A DNA stretch of 64,000 bases from Chitinophaga sp. 180180018-3 (GCF_037893185.1 NZ_CP140772.1:7866001-7930000); one strand, 5' to 3'. Shown: positions 44,457 to 53,378, counted from the stretch's first letter. Notes: generated by a model not told the origin, from the letters alone. Numbers and translations are program-made.

Positions 44457-45512
44457 ATGGCAACAAAAAAGAAGGTTGCTACGAAAACGACCCAAAAGGC
44501 AGCTCCAGCTAAGAAAACTGTGGCGAAAGCGATAACAGTAAAGAAAGCTGCCAAACCAGCTGCACCGGCAAAAAAAGCTGTGCCTGCTCCTAAGAAAGCA
44601 GCGGCTGTAAAACCAGCCCCTGCAAAAAAGGCAGCTCCAAAAGCAGCAGCTAAACCGGTAGCCAGCAAAGCCGTGGTGGCTAAAAGCCCTGCAAAGAAGG
44701 CCGTACCGGCCCCTAAAACTGCAGTGAAAAAGGCACCAGCCTCTAACAGTAAACCCGCATCCGTCAAGAAAGTTGCTGTACCTGCGAAATCGACCGTAAA
44801 AAAAGAGCCTGCTGTAAAGCAGAAAGTGGTAACGAAAAGTGTTTCCGCTGAAAAACAGAAACCATTTATTTCTAAGTCAGAAGAAAAAGAACTTAAAACG
44901 ATGGCAGTAAAGAAAGCAGATACTAAGGTAGAAGTTGCTAAGGAAAAGGAATCCACCAAGAAAGCAGCGGAAAAGCCTGTTGTTAAAGCAGAAAAACCAG
45001 CGAAGGCGGAAAAATCAGAGAAACCTGAGAAGTCTGAAAAAGCCGAAAAGAAGGAGAAAGGTGGAAAAAGCCCCCTGGTAACTTACCAGCCGGAGTTCAC
45101 CAAATCTGTATTGGACCAGCCTGCCCAGTCAAGCGGCCCTGTATACAGGTACAGTGATGCTGACCTTCAGGAATTCAGAGAACTGATCCAGAAGAAACTG
45201 GAATCTGCCAAAAAAGAGCTTGTTTATCTGCAGGGATTAATTACCCGTAAAGATGAAGCCGGTACTGATGATACTGAGAATAAATATATGAGCATGGAAG
45301 ATGGAAGTGGTTCCCAGGAAAGGGAACAGCTGAACCAGATGGCTAGTCGTCAGATCCAGTTCATTGATCACCTGGAGAAAGCTATGGTGAGAATTGAGAA
45401 TAAAACTTATGGCATTTGTCGTGTAACCGGTAAGCTTATCGATAAAGCGCGCCTTAGAGCTGTGCCTCATGCCACATTGAGCATTGAAGCAAAACTGGCA
45501 AAAAGCAAATAA
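44457..45512 (+). CDS. DksA/TraR-like protein with histone-H1-like N-terminal extension
   Basis: 351 residues. The last ~130 (from about 222) are a DksA-like coiled coil plus degenerate zinc finger: GICRVTGKLID...AVPHATLSIEAK keeps one of the four cysteines, a change common in Bacteroidota. Residues 1-210 are extremely rich in Lys, Ala and Pro (AAPKAAAKP-type repeats), like the tail of histone H1 or AlgP, and should bind nucleic acid. A second in-frame ATG at 44901 (Met149) could give a shorter form. DksA tunes RNA polymerase with ppGpp; here a DNA-tethered variant is inferred. It ends before a perfect 34-bp hairpin. Confidence 0.88.
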   Translation: MATKKKVATKTTQKAAPAKKTVAKAITVKKAAKPAAPAKKAVPAPKKAAAVKPAPAKKAAPKAAAKPVASKAVVAKSPAKKAVPAPKTAVKKAPASNSKPASVKKVAVPAKSTVKKEPAVKQKVVTKSVSAEKQKPFISKSEEKELKTMAVKKADTKVEVAKEKESTKKAAEKPVVKAEKPAKAEKSEKPEKSEKAEKKEKGGKSPLVTYQPEFTKSVLDQPAQSSGPVYRYSDADLQEFRELIQKKLESAKKELVYLQGLITRKDEAGTDDTENKYMSMEDGSGSQEREQLNQMASRQIQFIDHLEKAMVRIENKTYGICRVTGKLIDKARLRAVPHATLSIEAKLAKSK

Positions 45513-45522
45513 GCCGTAAAAT

Positions 45523-45594
45523 ATAAAGCTGTTAAAGCAAGATGGCCAGAGCAGATCACTATCTGCTCTGGCCATCTTGCTTTAACAGCTTTAT
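45523..45594. terminator. 34-bp perfect hairpin, bidirectional
   Basis: Arms 45523-45556 and 45561-45594 are exact reverse complements over 34 nt with a 4-nt loop (CACT). It lies between convergent stops (45512 and 45605). Outer bases are A/T-rich, the core is GATGGCCAGAGCAGAT. Confidence 0.87.
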
Positions 45595-45604
45595 CGAAAT
45601 ATTC

Positions 45605-47119
45605 TTACACTGCTGCTTTGTTATTTTTATTACGCATCTGCCGTAATGCGAAATATATGAGTCCTGCTCCAGCCAGTCCCACCAGACTTCCCACTCCAAT
45701 CCTGCGAGCCTGTTTCTTGCTGATGGTGGGCAATCTGATACCGAATTTTGCAGGGCTGGCCTGCGCAATATCCAATAGCGGTATCAGTGAGATGCCACTA
45801 ATGATCTTGTCGGCAACCTTTTCTACAGCACTGCCACGATATTGTGGACAAAACGCAACGCCAATCCCCGCATCGGATAATAATCTGGTGTCGTGTTTAC
45901 TATCTCCCACATAAATAATATTTTGTGGATTTACCTGATATTGTTGCGCAATGTAAGGATACATATAGCTTCTGCAATACTCGTCACCTTTCATAAAATA
46001 ATCAGCAACAGAAAATTCACCGGTTGCCACACTATTAACCAGGTGCAGTTTGTTAGCGAATACGAAGTCCATTCCGAGCTTATTTTTGATGTGGCGGGCT
46101 ACAGTGCCAAATCCTTCTGTGATGAGACCGCAGGCATATCCTCTTTTCTTCAGCTCTCTTACTATTTCCCTGATCCCCGGTACAAGTGGAATCGCATCTG
46201 CTACTTCCAGCAATTCTGCAATATTGCGTCCTTCAAACAAGGTAGCCGTTAGTTTCATTGTAGTTATTGGATCATAGCCTGCAGATTCAATCTCTTCCAA
46301 TGCCTCTTCCTGACCAAAAGCTACTGCAGCCCATTGCATGTAGCGTTGCGTAAATACAGCGTGATCGAGATTGAAGATGACCATCTTCTGCAATTTGTCG
46401 ATCGATTCCAGTATGGAATATTCCATCTGTTCGCGTATGAGGTTGATATTACCGAGTGTTTCCAGGTTTTCCTGTGGAATATTTTCCGCCTTACGCAGAA
46501 TTGTTCTGGATACTTCTCTCGACATCTTACTCAACTGTTCCCAGGTTTGCATGGCATTTTCCACCTTACCGATATTAGCTTCCTGAATGCGGGCGCCCAG
46601 GTGATGCATATCTATCAGTAAACCAATGTCTACACCATAATCATTTTCAAATTGTACCTGAGAAAGGAATGACTTTTTTGCAGCAATCATACCGCTTAGC
46701 GGCTGTTGAAAATGTGCCAGCTCCGGGAACAGGATACTCAGCAGGGGCTTGGCCACCAATTGTGTGACCCTGCCAGCCTGCCGCTCAAAATAGGATTTGA
46801 TGAAGTCGGCTTCATCTTTTTCAATAGGACCTGCTAATAGGTCTACAATATTATCCGGGTACGTAAGTATATCGCCATCTACATAAGCAATAATATCATA
46901 TCGGGCAGCCATCATTCCTTCCCGCATGGATATCCCCTTCCCGCGCTGGCTGCTCGTGATCACCCGTACCTGTTCCTTCATGGCTTCTTCCACAGTATTG
47001 TCTGTGGAATTATCATCAACGATGATAATCTCAATTTTACGGGATGTTTTTTTTACTGTCTTAATAACCTGGCGTATGGTAGCACCTTCGTTTAATACAG
47101 GAATTACTACAGAAATCAT
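45605..47119 (-). CDS. GpgS-like glycosyltransferase fused to SerB-type HAD domain
   Basis: 504 residues. Residues 1-235 are a GT-A glycosyltransferase with PVLNEGATIRQVI, DDNSTD at 35-40 and DGD at 81-83. The block RVTQLVAKPLLSILFPEL...QQPLSG...YGVDIGLLID closely follows glucosyl-3-phosphoglycerate synthases (GT81). Residues about 245-450 match the phosphoserine-phosphatase HAD fold: motif I NLDHAV (Asn250 where the nucleophilic Asp should be, Asp252 kept), Thr334 in GLITEGFG, and GDSKHD at 405-410. A membrane helix (about 474-491) and basic tail close the protein. A bifunctional glucosylglycerate-type enzyme is plausible, but the Asn makes phosphatase activity doubtful. Confidence 0.82.
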   Translation of the reverse strand: MISVVIPVLNEGATIRQVIKTVKKTSRKIEIIIVDDNSTDNTVEEAMKEQVRVITSSQRGKGISMREGMMAARYDIIAYVDGDILTYPDNIVDLLAGPIEKDEADFIKSYFERQAGRVTQLVAKPLLSILFPELAHFQQPLSGMIAAKKSFLSQVQFENDYGVDIGLLIDMHHLGARIQEANIGKVENAMQTWEQLSKMSREVSRTILRKAENIPQENLETLGNINLIREQMEYSILESIDKLQKMVIFNLDHAVFTQRYMQWAAVAFGQEEALEEIESAGYDPITTMKLTATLFEGRNIAELLEVADAIPLVPGIREIVRELKKRGYACGLITEGFGTVARHIKNKLGMDFVFANKLHLVNSVATGEFSVADYFMKGDEYCRSYMYPYIAQQYQVNPQNIIYVGDSKHDTRLLSDAGIGVAFCPQYRGSAVEKVADKIISGISLIPLLDIAQASPAKFGIRLPTISKKQARRIGVGSLVGLAGAGLIYFALRQMRNKNNKAAV

Positions 47120-47244
47120 AGGAGTTCGCTATGTTAAAGGTTAAAAAATAGTACTGCTTAGAGCTGGTATTGGCCTGTCAGGGCCGAATATAAACAAAAA
47201 CCATACCTGTTGCCGAATGGCTGCGGCGGCATCAACAGTGCAAT

Positions 47245-47279
47245 AAAAAAGCGTTTCCTTATTCAGGAAACGCTTTTTT
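47245..47279 (-). terminator. Terminator of the ABC transporter gene
   Basis: AAAAAAGCGTTTCCT, 5-nt loop, AGGAAACGCTTTTTT: a 15-bp perfect stem with a U-run on either strand, 34 nt past the stop of the 47313-49145 gene. Confidence 0.88.
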
Positions 47280-47312
47280 ATTTACGTATATTCTTTAACG
47301 TTAGTGTATCTG

Positions 47313-49145
47313 TTATTTGAACTCCTGCATTTCCACCAATTTATGGTAGATGCCTTCCTGCAGCAGCAGTTGCTCATGTGTGCCCCTTTCTTTTATCTCT
47401 CCCTGATCCATCACAATAATTTCATCGGCATATTGAATGGTACTCAGGCGATGCGCAATCACAATGGTGGTGCGGTTTTTCATCAATTTATCCAGTGCTG
47501 CCTGTACCAGTTTTTCGGATTCAGTATCGAGCGCAGATGTAGCTTCATCGAGGATAAGGATAGCCGGATTTTTGAAGATAGCCCTGGCAATGGTGAGGCG
47601 CTGGCGCTGGCCACCACTCAGTTTCAGACCACGATCTCCAATGATGGTATCATAGCCGTTTTCGAGTTGTTCAATAAATTCATGTGCATTTGCCATCCTG
47701 GCGGCAGCAATGATGGCGTCTTTGTCGGCTCCCGGTTGCCCGAATGCAATGTTGTTCAATACGGTGTCGTTAAACAGGATGGCCTCCTGCGATACTACGC
47801 CAAGCAGAGAACGAAGATCCTGCAGCCGGAGATGGCGTATATCGTTACCGTCTATACGAATAGCACCGTTAGTTACATCGTAGAAGCGGGGCAACAGATC
47901 GGCCATTGTTGATTTACCGGCACCACTGCGGCCGACCAGCGCAATCATCTGCCCTTTTTGGATCTTCAGGTTGACGTCTTTTAACACCAGCTGCTGCTCA
48001 TAACGAAACGACACGCCATTGTATTCAATTTCTTTCCTGAATTCTTTTACCGGTGTTGCATCCGTTTTTTCGGTAATGGAAACAGGAGTGTCCAGTATCT
48101 TGAATATCCTTTCACTTGCCACCATACCCTTCTGAATGGTAGTAATAGAGGTGGATATATTTTTTGCAGGCTGCATGATTTGGGAATAAAAAACCAGGTA
48201 AGTCATGAATGTTGCGCCGGTAAGCAGCCCGTTCCCATTCAGCACCAGCGTTCCGCCGTATATCACCAGCACCACCACTACGATTACTCCCAGAATTTCT
48301 GAAATCGGCGAAGCCAGCTCCCGCTGATTGTACATGGATTTACTCACTTTGGTAAAACGATTGTCTACTTCAGCAAACTTGCCTTTCATGAACCGTTCTG
48401 CGGTAAATGATTGTATGATGCGAATGCCGCTAACTGTTTCTTCAGTGACGTTCAAAATCTTACCCAGCAACTCCTGACTGAATTTTCCTTTTTGCTTCAG
48501 CTTCTTGGAAACATAGGAAATGAGGATGCCGGATATGGGGAAAAAAAACAGTGTGAATACGGTCAGATTTACAGAAAGATAAAACAGTGCACAGAAGTAG
48601 CCGATTACAATGAATGGGTCGCGCAGGAGCGTTTGTATGGCGTTCACCACGCTGTTTTCTATCTCCTGTACATCATTGGTCATGGTAGATAGCAAGTCGC
48701 CTTTCTGCTGTTGGCTGTAAAAGCCGAGCGACTGCTCCGCTAATCTGGCATAGAGGCGTGTCCGCAGCCTCGACAACATCACCATCTTCAACCGCACCAT
48801 CACCCTGGCACTCATATACCGGCCGATGTTGGCGACGATAACGCATACGCTGATCACCGCACAAACAAAATACAATGCACTTTGTTTGGAGCCACTGGCC
48901 CGTATGAAGTTATAGAAGTAGTAATTAAAGAGATCTACAAAGTAATTGATGTTGAAGGAGAATGTTGGGTATGGCAAAGCTTTCGGCACTTCTCCCACCT
49001 GGTTGAAAATGACAGTCAACAAGGGAATGAGCATGGCGAAATTGACCATGCCAAATATTATACCTATCAGTGTATATATAATATATTCCGGGAAATAATG
49101 ATGTAAAGGCGATGCGAATCTAAGGAGACGCTTGAAAGTCTTCAT
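47313..49145 (-). CDS. MsbA-like ABC transporter (fused permease-ATPase)
   Basis: A 610-residue ABC exporter half-transporter from the ATG at 49145. Six membrane helices (about 20-315) are followed by a nucleotide-binding domain with Walker A GRSGAGKST (about 405), Q-loop (GVVSQEA), signature LSGGQRQRL and Walker B ILILDEATSALD, then the H-loop (VIAHRLST). The architecture fits lipid A or drug exporters of the MsbA type; the substrate is not proven. The frame extends upstream to 49394, but a -7 box at 49173-49180 lies inside that extension and the start MKTFKRLLRF is normal for the family. Confidence 0.93.
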   Translation of the reverse strand: MKTFKRLLRFASPLHHYFPEYIIYTLIGIIFGMVNFAMLIPLLTVIFNQVGEVPKALPYPTFSFNINYFVDLFNYYFYNFIRASGSKQSALYFVCAVISVCVIVANIGRYMSARVMVRLKMVMLSRLRTRLYARLAEQSLGFYSQQQKGDLLSTMTNDVQEIENSVVNAIQTLLRDPFIVIGYFCALFYLSVNLTVFTLFFFPISGILISYVSKKLKQKGKFSQELLGKILNVTEETVSGIRIIQSFTAERFMKGKFAEVDNRFTKVSKSMYNQRELASPISEILGVIVVVVLVIYGGTLVLNGNGLLTGATFMTYLVFYSQIMQPAKNISTSITTIQKGMVASERIFKILDTPVSITEKTDATPVKEFRKEIEYNGVSFRYEQQLVLKDVNLKIQKGQMIALVGRSGAGKSTMADLLPRFYDVTNGAIRIDGNDIRHLRLQDLRSLLGVVSQEAILFNDTVLNNIAFGQPGADKDAIIAAARMANAHEFIEQLENGYDTIIGDRGLKLSGGQRQRLTIARAIFKNPAILILDEATSALDTESEKLVQAALDKLMKNRTTIVIAHRLSTIQYADEIIVMDQGEIKERGTHEQLLLQEGIYHKLVEMQEFK

Positions 49146-49172
49146 TCCGGTAAAATGATTTAAGCTTGGGGG

Positions 49173-49180
49173 CAAAAATA
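49173..49180 (-). promoter_or_regulatory. -7 box of the ABC transporter promoter
   Basis: TATTTTTG on the minus strand, exact TAnnTTTG, 27 nt before the chosen ATG at 49145. It rules against the longer start at 49394. Confidence 0.65.
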
Positions 49181-49335
49181 GCATAATTACGATATACGAA
49201 GGGGTAATTGCAGCTATTCTTTCCGGGAAATGGTTAATTTCGCAGCAGAAGGCTGTCGGCATCCCCGGGATGCGGCGCTTTGTGAGGAGTGTTATGATGC
49301 ACGAACCACTTTGATAACAATTAAAACTAAAAGAG

Positions 49336-49716
49336 ATGCAGGAAACCAAGAGGCAGAAACAAATAGGGCAACAGGTACAGGAGGAGCTTAGCACTATCTT
49401 TCAGCGGATGGGCTTTAATGTGATAGAAGGCGGGATGATCTCTGTTGCGGCAGTAAAGATGACCCCTGACCTGCTGGAGGCAAAGGTTTATCTCAGCATG
49501 TTCAAGATACAGTCTCCTTCCGAAATGCTGGAGAGGATCAAGGAAAGGATGGGAGAAATCAAAAAAGCCCTGGGAATAGCGTTGGGTAAGCAATTGCGCA
49601 GGATTCCAGAGCTGAGCTTTTTCCTGGACGATACCCTTGATTATGTGTTCAAGATGGAAGAACTCTTTAAAAAGATCAAAGAAGAGGATGCTAATATTAA
49701 GAACAACAATAAATAA
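49336..49716 (+). CDS. rbfA: Ribosome-binding factor A
   Basis: A 126-residue KH-fold protein that helps 30S maturation near the 5' end of 16S rRNA. The start METKRQKQIGQQVQEELSTIF and the conserved VSVTxVxxTPDL-like block (ISVAAVKMTPDLLEAKVYLSMF) fit, as does the PELSFFLDDTLDYVFKMEELFKKI tail. The length is normal. It is divergent from the ABC transporter gene across 190 nt and followed by a repeat-bearing gap and the permease gene. Confidence 0.95.
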   Translation: MQETKRQKQIGQQVQEELSTIFQRMGFNVIEGGMISVAAVKMTPDLLEAKVYLSMFKIQSPSEMLERIKERMGEIKKALGIALGKQLRRIPELSFFLDDTLDYVFKMEELFKKIKEEDANIKNNNK

Positions 49717-49723
49717 TTACGAG

Positions 49724-49797
49724 TTACGAATTATGAATTGAACTGTGCAGCAGCAGTTTCTTTGAAGCATTCGTAATTCGTAATTCATAATTCGTAA
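49724..49797 (+). repeat. Degenerate AATTACGAATTA-type palindrome between rbfA and permease
   Basis: A 16-bp exact stem (TTACGAATTATGAATT at 49724-49739 with its complement at 49782-49797) around a 42-nt loop, with further AATTACGA/TCGTAATT blocks just outside. It has the outer-arm sequence of the palindromes at 22762 and 61867 but not their GAAGACCTTAGC core. Here the flanking genes are co-directional. Confidence 0.7.
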
Positions 49798-49809
49798 TTC
49801 TTTCTTCTC

Positions 49810-51033
49810 ATGGTTTGGCAATTCGCGTCCCGTTACTTCCGCGCAAAGAAATCTACCAATGCTATCAACATTATTGCCTGGGTAAGTGTGGTGGCAATTG
49901 CTGTTGGCGCAGGAGCGCTGATTGTGATATTGAGTGTATTCAATGGTTTTGAGGGCCTGGTGAAATCCCTGTATTCTTCATTTTATCCTTCGATAAGAAT
50001 AGCTCCTTCTGCAGGAAAAACAGTCCTGCTTACTCCGGATCGTCTGCAGCAGATCGCGGCGGTGCCGGGGGTAGCCCATTTTTCAGAAGTAATAGAAGAG
50101 AAAGCAGTGCTCCGTTACGGCGATGAACCAACGATCGCTGTGCTGAAAGGGGTTGATAACAACTATAACCAGGTCACAGGGGTAAAGGAGCATGTTGTAA
50201 GAGGACGATTTGATACCGGCGACAGCCTGGCATACCGCGCCATACTGGGGGTAGAGATTGAGGGTGCACTGGGGGTAGATGTGGTGCATAGTATAGCTCC
50301 GGTAACAGTGTATTTACCAAGAAAGAATACGGGTGCGGCCATCACTCCTGAAGATGCCCTGAGCAACGGGGTACTTTATCCAACCGGCACTTTTGCCATT
50401 CAGCAGGAATTTAACAGTAAATATGTAATAACAAATATTGATTTTCTGCGCAAACTGATGGATATCGGTCCGGACGAGATGTCGGCATTGGAGATAAGTC
50501 TTGCACCAGGTGTAGACGACCAGCAATTGAAAGACAAACTTACCCAACTGTTGGGAAGCGGCTACAAAGTGGAAACGAGGTACGAACAGAATCAATCGCT
50601 CTACGCTATTATGCAAACCGAAAAGTGGGCGGTATATGTTATCCTCAGCTTTATCATGATCATAGCGGCTTTTAACATGATAGGTTCGTTGTATATGCTG
50701 GTGATAGAGAAGGAAAAAGATATTACGATACTCAAGGCTATGGGAGCTCGCCGGTCGCTCATCATGAGGATTTTCCTTGCCGAAGGGTTGATTATTGCAG
50801 GAATAGGTACTTTACTTGGATTCAGTCTTGGGATAATTTTTTGTGTACTGCAGCAGCAATTCGGGTTGATTAGGCTTCAGGGAACCTCTTTCCTGATAGA
50901 TACTTATCCTGTAAGTATGAATATCATGGATTTTCTGTTGGTATTTACCACTATCATGGTGATAGGGGTAGCTGCGAGCTGGTATCCGGCCCGGAAGGCA
51001 GCGACAGAAGCGATAACCCTGAAAGCAACCTGA
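49810..51033 (+). CDS. LolC/FtsX-type ABC transporter permease
   Basis: A 407-residue permease of the MacB/FtsX/LolC group: first membrane helix about 20-45 (INIIAWVSVVAIAVGAGALI), a periplasmic MacB_PCD-like domain (about 46-270), and three more helices (about 276, 322, 372) ending in ASWYPARKAATEAITLKAT. The pattern resembles LolC/LolE, which extract lipoproteins from the inner membrane. Its ATPase subunit is not adjacent. It is followed directly by a perfect 65-nt palindrome. Confidence 0.9.
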   Translation: MVWQFASRYFRAKKSTNAINIIAWVSVVAIAVGAGALIVILSVFNGFEGLVKSLYSSFYPSIRIAPSAGKTVLLTPDRLQQIAAVPGVAHFSEVIEEKAVLRYGDEPTIAVLKGVDNNYNQVTGVKEHVVRGRFDTGDSLAYRAILGVEIEGALGVDVVHSIAPVTVYLPRKNTGAAITPEDALSNGVLYPTGTFAIQQEFNSKYVITNIDFLRKLMDIGPDEMSALEISLAPGVDDQQLKDKLTQLLGSGYKVETRYEQNQSLYAIMQTEKWAVYVILSFIMIIAAFNMIGSLYMLVIEKEKDITILKAMGARRSLIMRIFLAEGLIIAGIGTLLGFSLGIIFCVLQQQFGLIRLQGTSFLIDTYPVSMNIMDFLLVFTTIMVIGVAASWYPARKAATEAITLKAT

Positions 51034-51034
51034 C

Positions 51035-51099
51035 TTTATATCAAAATACAATGGAGGTTAATATATTATATATTAACCTCCATTGTATTTTGATATAAA
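51035..51099. terminator. Perfect 65-nt palindrome, bidirectional
   Basis: The sequence is symmetric around base 51067, with 32-nt arms (51035-51066 and 51068-51099) and AT-only centre TATATTATATA. It begins 2 nt after the permease stop and ends 24 nt before the stop of the convergent transketolase gene. Confidence 0.85.
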
Positions 51100-51122
51100 C
51101 CAGTGGCTATGGAAACTAAAGT

Positions 51123-51959
51123 CTAATAATCTCCAAGGGTTTCTGGCAATTGGGCGAGTGCTTTGGCCAGTTGTTCGTCGCTGGGAGCGATACCATGCCA
51201 TTCGTGGTGGCCTTCCATGAAGTCGACCCCTTGTCCCATAACGGTTTTCATCATGATGGCAATGGGTTTACCCTGGCCGGTAAGGCTTTTCGCTTTTTCA
51301 AGCGTAGCTACTACATCGTCCATATCGTTGCCATTCATGTGCAGTACATGCCATCCGAAGACTTCGAATTTAGCGCCTACATCTCCTAATCCTGCAACGT
51401 CGTCTGTTGTACCATCGATTTGCTGGCCGTTCAGGTCGACGGTGATGATAAGATTATCTACTTTATGGTGTGGGGCAAACATCACTGCTTCCCAGATCTG
51501 ACCTTCTTCCAGTTCACCATCGCCGTGAAGGGAAAAAACAACATGTTTATCTCCGTTGGCTTTTTTAGCGAGGGCAGCGCCAATGGCAACACTCATACCC
51601 TGGCCCAGAGAACCGGAAGCGATACGTACACCTGGCAGGTGCTCATGGGTAGTGGGGTGGCCCTGTAAACGGGAATTCAGCCTGCGGAAAGTGCTCAGTT
51701 CTGATACCGGGAAATAACCGGAACGGGCAAGGGCGCTGTAAAAAACCGGGGAGATGTGGCCGTTGGACAGGAAAAACAGATCCTGGTCCTTACCATCCAT
51801 ATCAAAAGGGCTGGGTTTATGGTCCATCACCTTGAAATACAGCGCAGTAAGGAAATCTGCGCAACCTAAAGACCCTCCCGGGTGACCGCTTTGAACGCCA
51901 TGTACCATCCGTACAATATCTCTCCTGATCTGAGTAGCAATCTCTTTGAGCTGTGGCAT
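51123..51959 (-). CDS. Transketolase, N-terminal subunit
   Basis: A 278-residue N-terminal half of a split transketolase, carrying the thiamine diphosphate pyrophosphate-binding domain: SGHPGGSLG near 25-33, GSLGQG and the ThDP motif GDGELEEG...N (near 149-180). The C-terminal PYR-binding half, needed for activity, is not encoded next to it or elsewhere in this window. The ATG at 51959 gives a usual N-terminus (MPQLKEIATQIRRDIVRM); the frame extension to 52079 is low-complexity and improbable. Confidence 0.93.
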   Translation of the reverse strand: MPQLKEIATQIRRDIVRMVHGVQSGHPGGSLGCADFLTALYFKVMDHKPSPFDMDGKDQDLFFLSNGHISPVFYSALARSGYFPVSELSTFRRLNSRLQGHPTTHEHLPGVRIASGSLGQGMSVAIGAALAKKANGDKHVVFSLHGDGELEEGQIWEAVMFAPHHKVDNLIITVDLNGQQIDGTTDDVAGLGDVGAKFEVFGWHVLHMNGNDMDDVVATLEKAKSLTGQGKPIAIMMKTVMGQGVDFMEGHHEWHGIAPSDEQLAKALAQLPETLGDY

Positions 51960-52095
51960 GATAGTTGTTATTTTTTGTGCCGCAAAACTAATAGAATTTG
52001 ATAGAATTCGCGGCTGTTGAAGTTTTTTTTGCGCGCTGAAAGTAAAAAAAAACTGGGTTTTTTTTACGTTTCTTTTCATATTTCGTTGAAATTAA

Positions 52096-52103
52096 TATCT
52101 TTG
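52096..52103 (+). promoter_or_regulatory. -7 box of the 52122 gene
   Basis: TATCTTTG, exact TAnnTTTG match, 18 nt before the ATG of the WecA-like gene, implying a leader of about a dozen bases. Confidence 0.6.
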
Positions 52104-52121
52104 CAAAATTAAGCCCCACAA

Positions 52122-53267
52122 ATGGAGAATGTATTAATTGCTACCGTCCTAAGTTTTGTTGTGACCTATTTTTCTATTCCAATACTCATCAAAGTTGCGG
52201 AATTAAAACACTTGTACGACGAACCGGACGAAAGGAAAGCGCATAAACAGCGCATACCAACGCTTGGGGGAATCGGATTCTTCTCCGGATTTATCATTGC
52301 TGCTGCTATTTGCGTACCTGCAATAGCCAACTCACCATTTCAATACATGATGGCTGCGTTTTTCATCATCTTTATGGTGGGAATGAAAGATGATATCGTT
52401 GGTTTATCTCCTTTGAAGAAACTGATCGGGCAGCTTGCTGCTTCTTTTGCCATTATATATCTGGGTAATCTTCAGATTACCAGTATGTATGGTTTCATGG
52501 GTATTTATACACTTCCACCGAATATCAGCCTCATGCTGACTTACTTCACCTTCATAGTAGTTATCAACGCTTTCAATCTGATAGATGGGGTAGATGGCCA
52601 TGCCGGCAGCATTGGTTTGCTGGTAAGTGCTGTGTTGGGGGCTTATTTCCTGCATGTGGGAGAAATTACTTACGCAGTTATAGGATTTGCACTGGCAGGT
52701 GGTTTGGCAAGTTTCCTGATCTACAATATATCTCCTGCCCGCATATTCATGGGAGATACCGGATCATTACTGATAGGCCTGGTAAATGCCGTACTGATCC
52801 TCAAGTTTATTGATGTGGCTGGTAACCCGGCGGGTAAAATGCCAATTGGCGCTACTCCGGCGGTTGCATTTGCTATCCTGATAGTGCCGTTGTTTGATAC
52901 CCTGCGCGTTTTTGCAGTACGTATGATGCAGGGAAGATCTCCTTTTTCGGCCGACAGGAACCACATCCACCACTATTTGCTCGACCTCAAACTCAACCAT
53001 AGGCAAACCACGCTGGTATCTGTTTCTATTAATGCAGCCTACATTGTAGCAGCATTTGTCATGCAGAAAATGGGTGCTACTTTGCTGTTGATGATAGTAA
53101 TGGGATCTGCAACCTTCCTTACCGGTATGCTGTATCTGACCCGCCGGAGGAAATTGGCAGTGAAGGCTGTGCCCGAACCGGTTGCTCAACCGGCAGCGGC
53201 TGCAGTACCAAAAGAAACTACCAAAATACTGCGTGTTACAACTGAAGGTATCCTTCAGGATAAATAG
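52122..53267 (+). CDS. Undecaprenyl-phosphate GlcNAc-1-phosphate transferase family (WecA/TagO-like)
   Basis: A 381-residue polytopic enzyme of the MraY/WecA superfamily with about ten to eleven membrane helices. Visible catalytic features: DEPDERKAHKQRIPTLGG (about 29-45), the Asp pair in VGMKDDIVGL, NLIDGVDGHAGS (nucleophilic Asp region), and MGDTGSLLIG; the HIHH motif (NHIHHYL) near 283 is the WecA-type sugar-binding loop. It would start lipid-linked glycan synthesis at the inner membrane. A C-terminal Ala/Pro-rich tail follows. It is a WecA-like member, since the HIHH motif is absent from MraY. Confidence 0.92.
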   Translation: MENVLIATVLSFVVTYFSIPILIKVAELKHLYDEPDERKAHKQRIPTLGGIGFFSGFIIAAAICVPAIANSPFQYMMAAFFIIFMVGMKDDIVGLSPLKKLIGQLAASFAIIYLGNLQITSMYGFMGIYTLPPNISLMLTYFTFIVVINAFNLIDGVDGHAGSIGLLVSAVLGAYFLHVGEITYAVIGFALAGGLASFLIYNISPARIFMGDTGSLLIGLVNAVLILKFIDVAGNPAGKMPIGATPAVAFAILIVPLFDTLRVFAVRMMQGRSPFSADRNHIHHYLLDLKLNHRQTTLVSVSINAAYIVAAFVMQKMGATLLLMIVMGSATFLTGMLYLTRRRKLAVKAVPEPVAQPAAAAVPKETTKILRVTTEGILQDK

Positions 53268-53324
53268 CTGCCTGTTTCCTGGTCATTACCAGTATCGCTC
53301 TCTTCCTTTTTCCGGATAGGTTAC

Positions 53325-53355
53325 TTTGATGATTAAAAGAAAACCTGTAGGTTTG
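53325..53355 (+). promoter_or_regulatory. Consensus promoter of frr
   Basis: TTTG (53325-53328), 19-nt spacer, TAGGTTTG (53348-53355): an exact match to the Bacteroidota -33/-7 consensus including spacing, 23 nt before the frr ATG. Confidence 0.82.
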
Positions 53356-53378
53356 CACGCACTTAACTATTTACTGTT

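Noticed and set aside
44457..45080. Repetitive Lys/Ala codons as a possible tandem DNA repeat or CRISPR-like array
   Set aside because: The repeats are irregular in length and sequence, stay in frame and encode a basic tail; there are no spacer-like units.
49146..49394. Upstream extension of the ABC transporter frame
   Set aside because: An exact -7 box at 49173-49180 lies inside it and the added residues resemble no exporter N-terminus; it also overlaps the rbfA start region.
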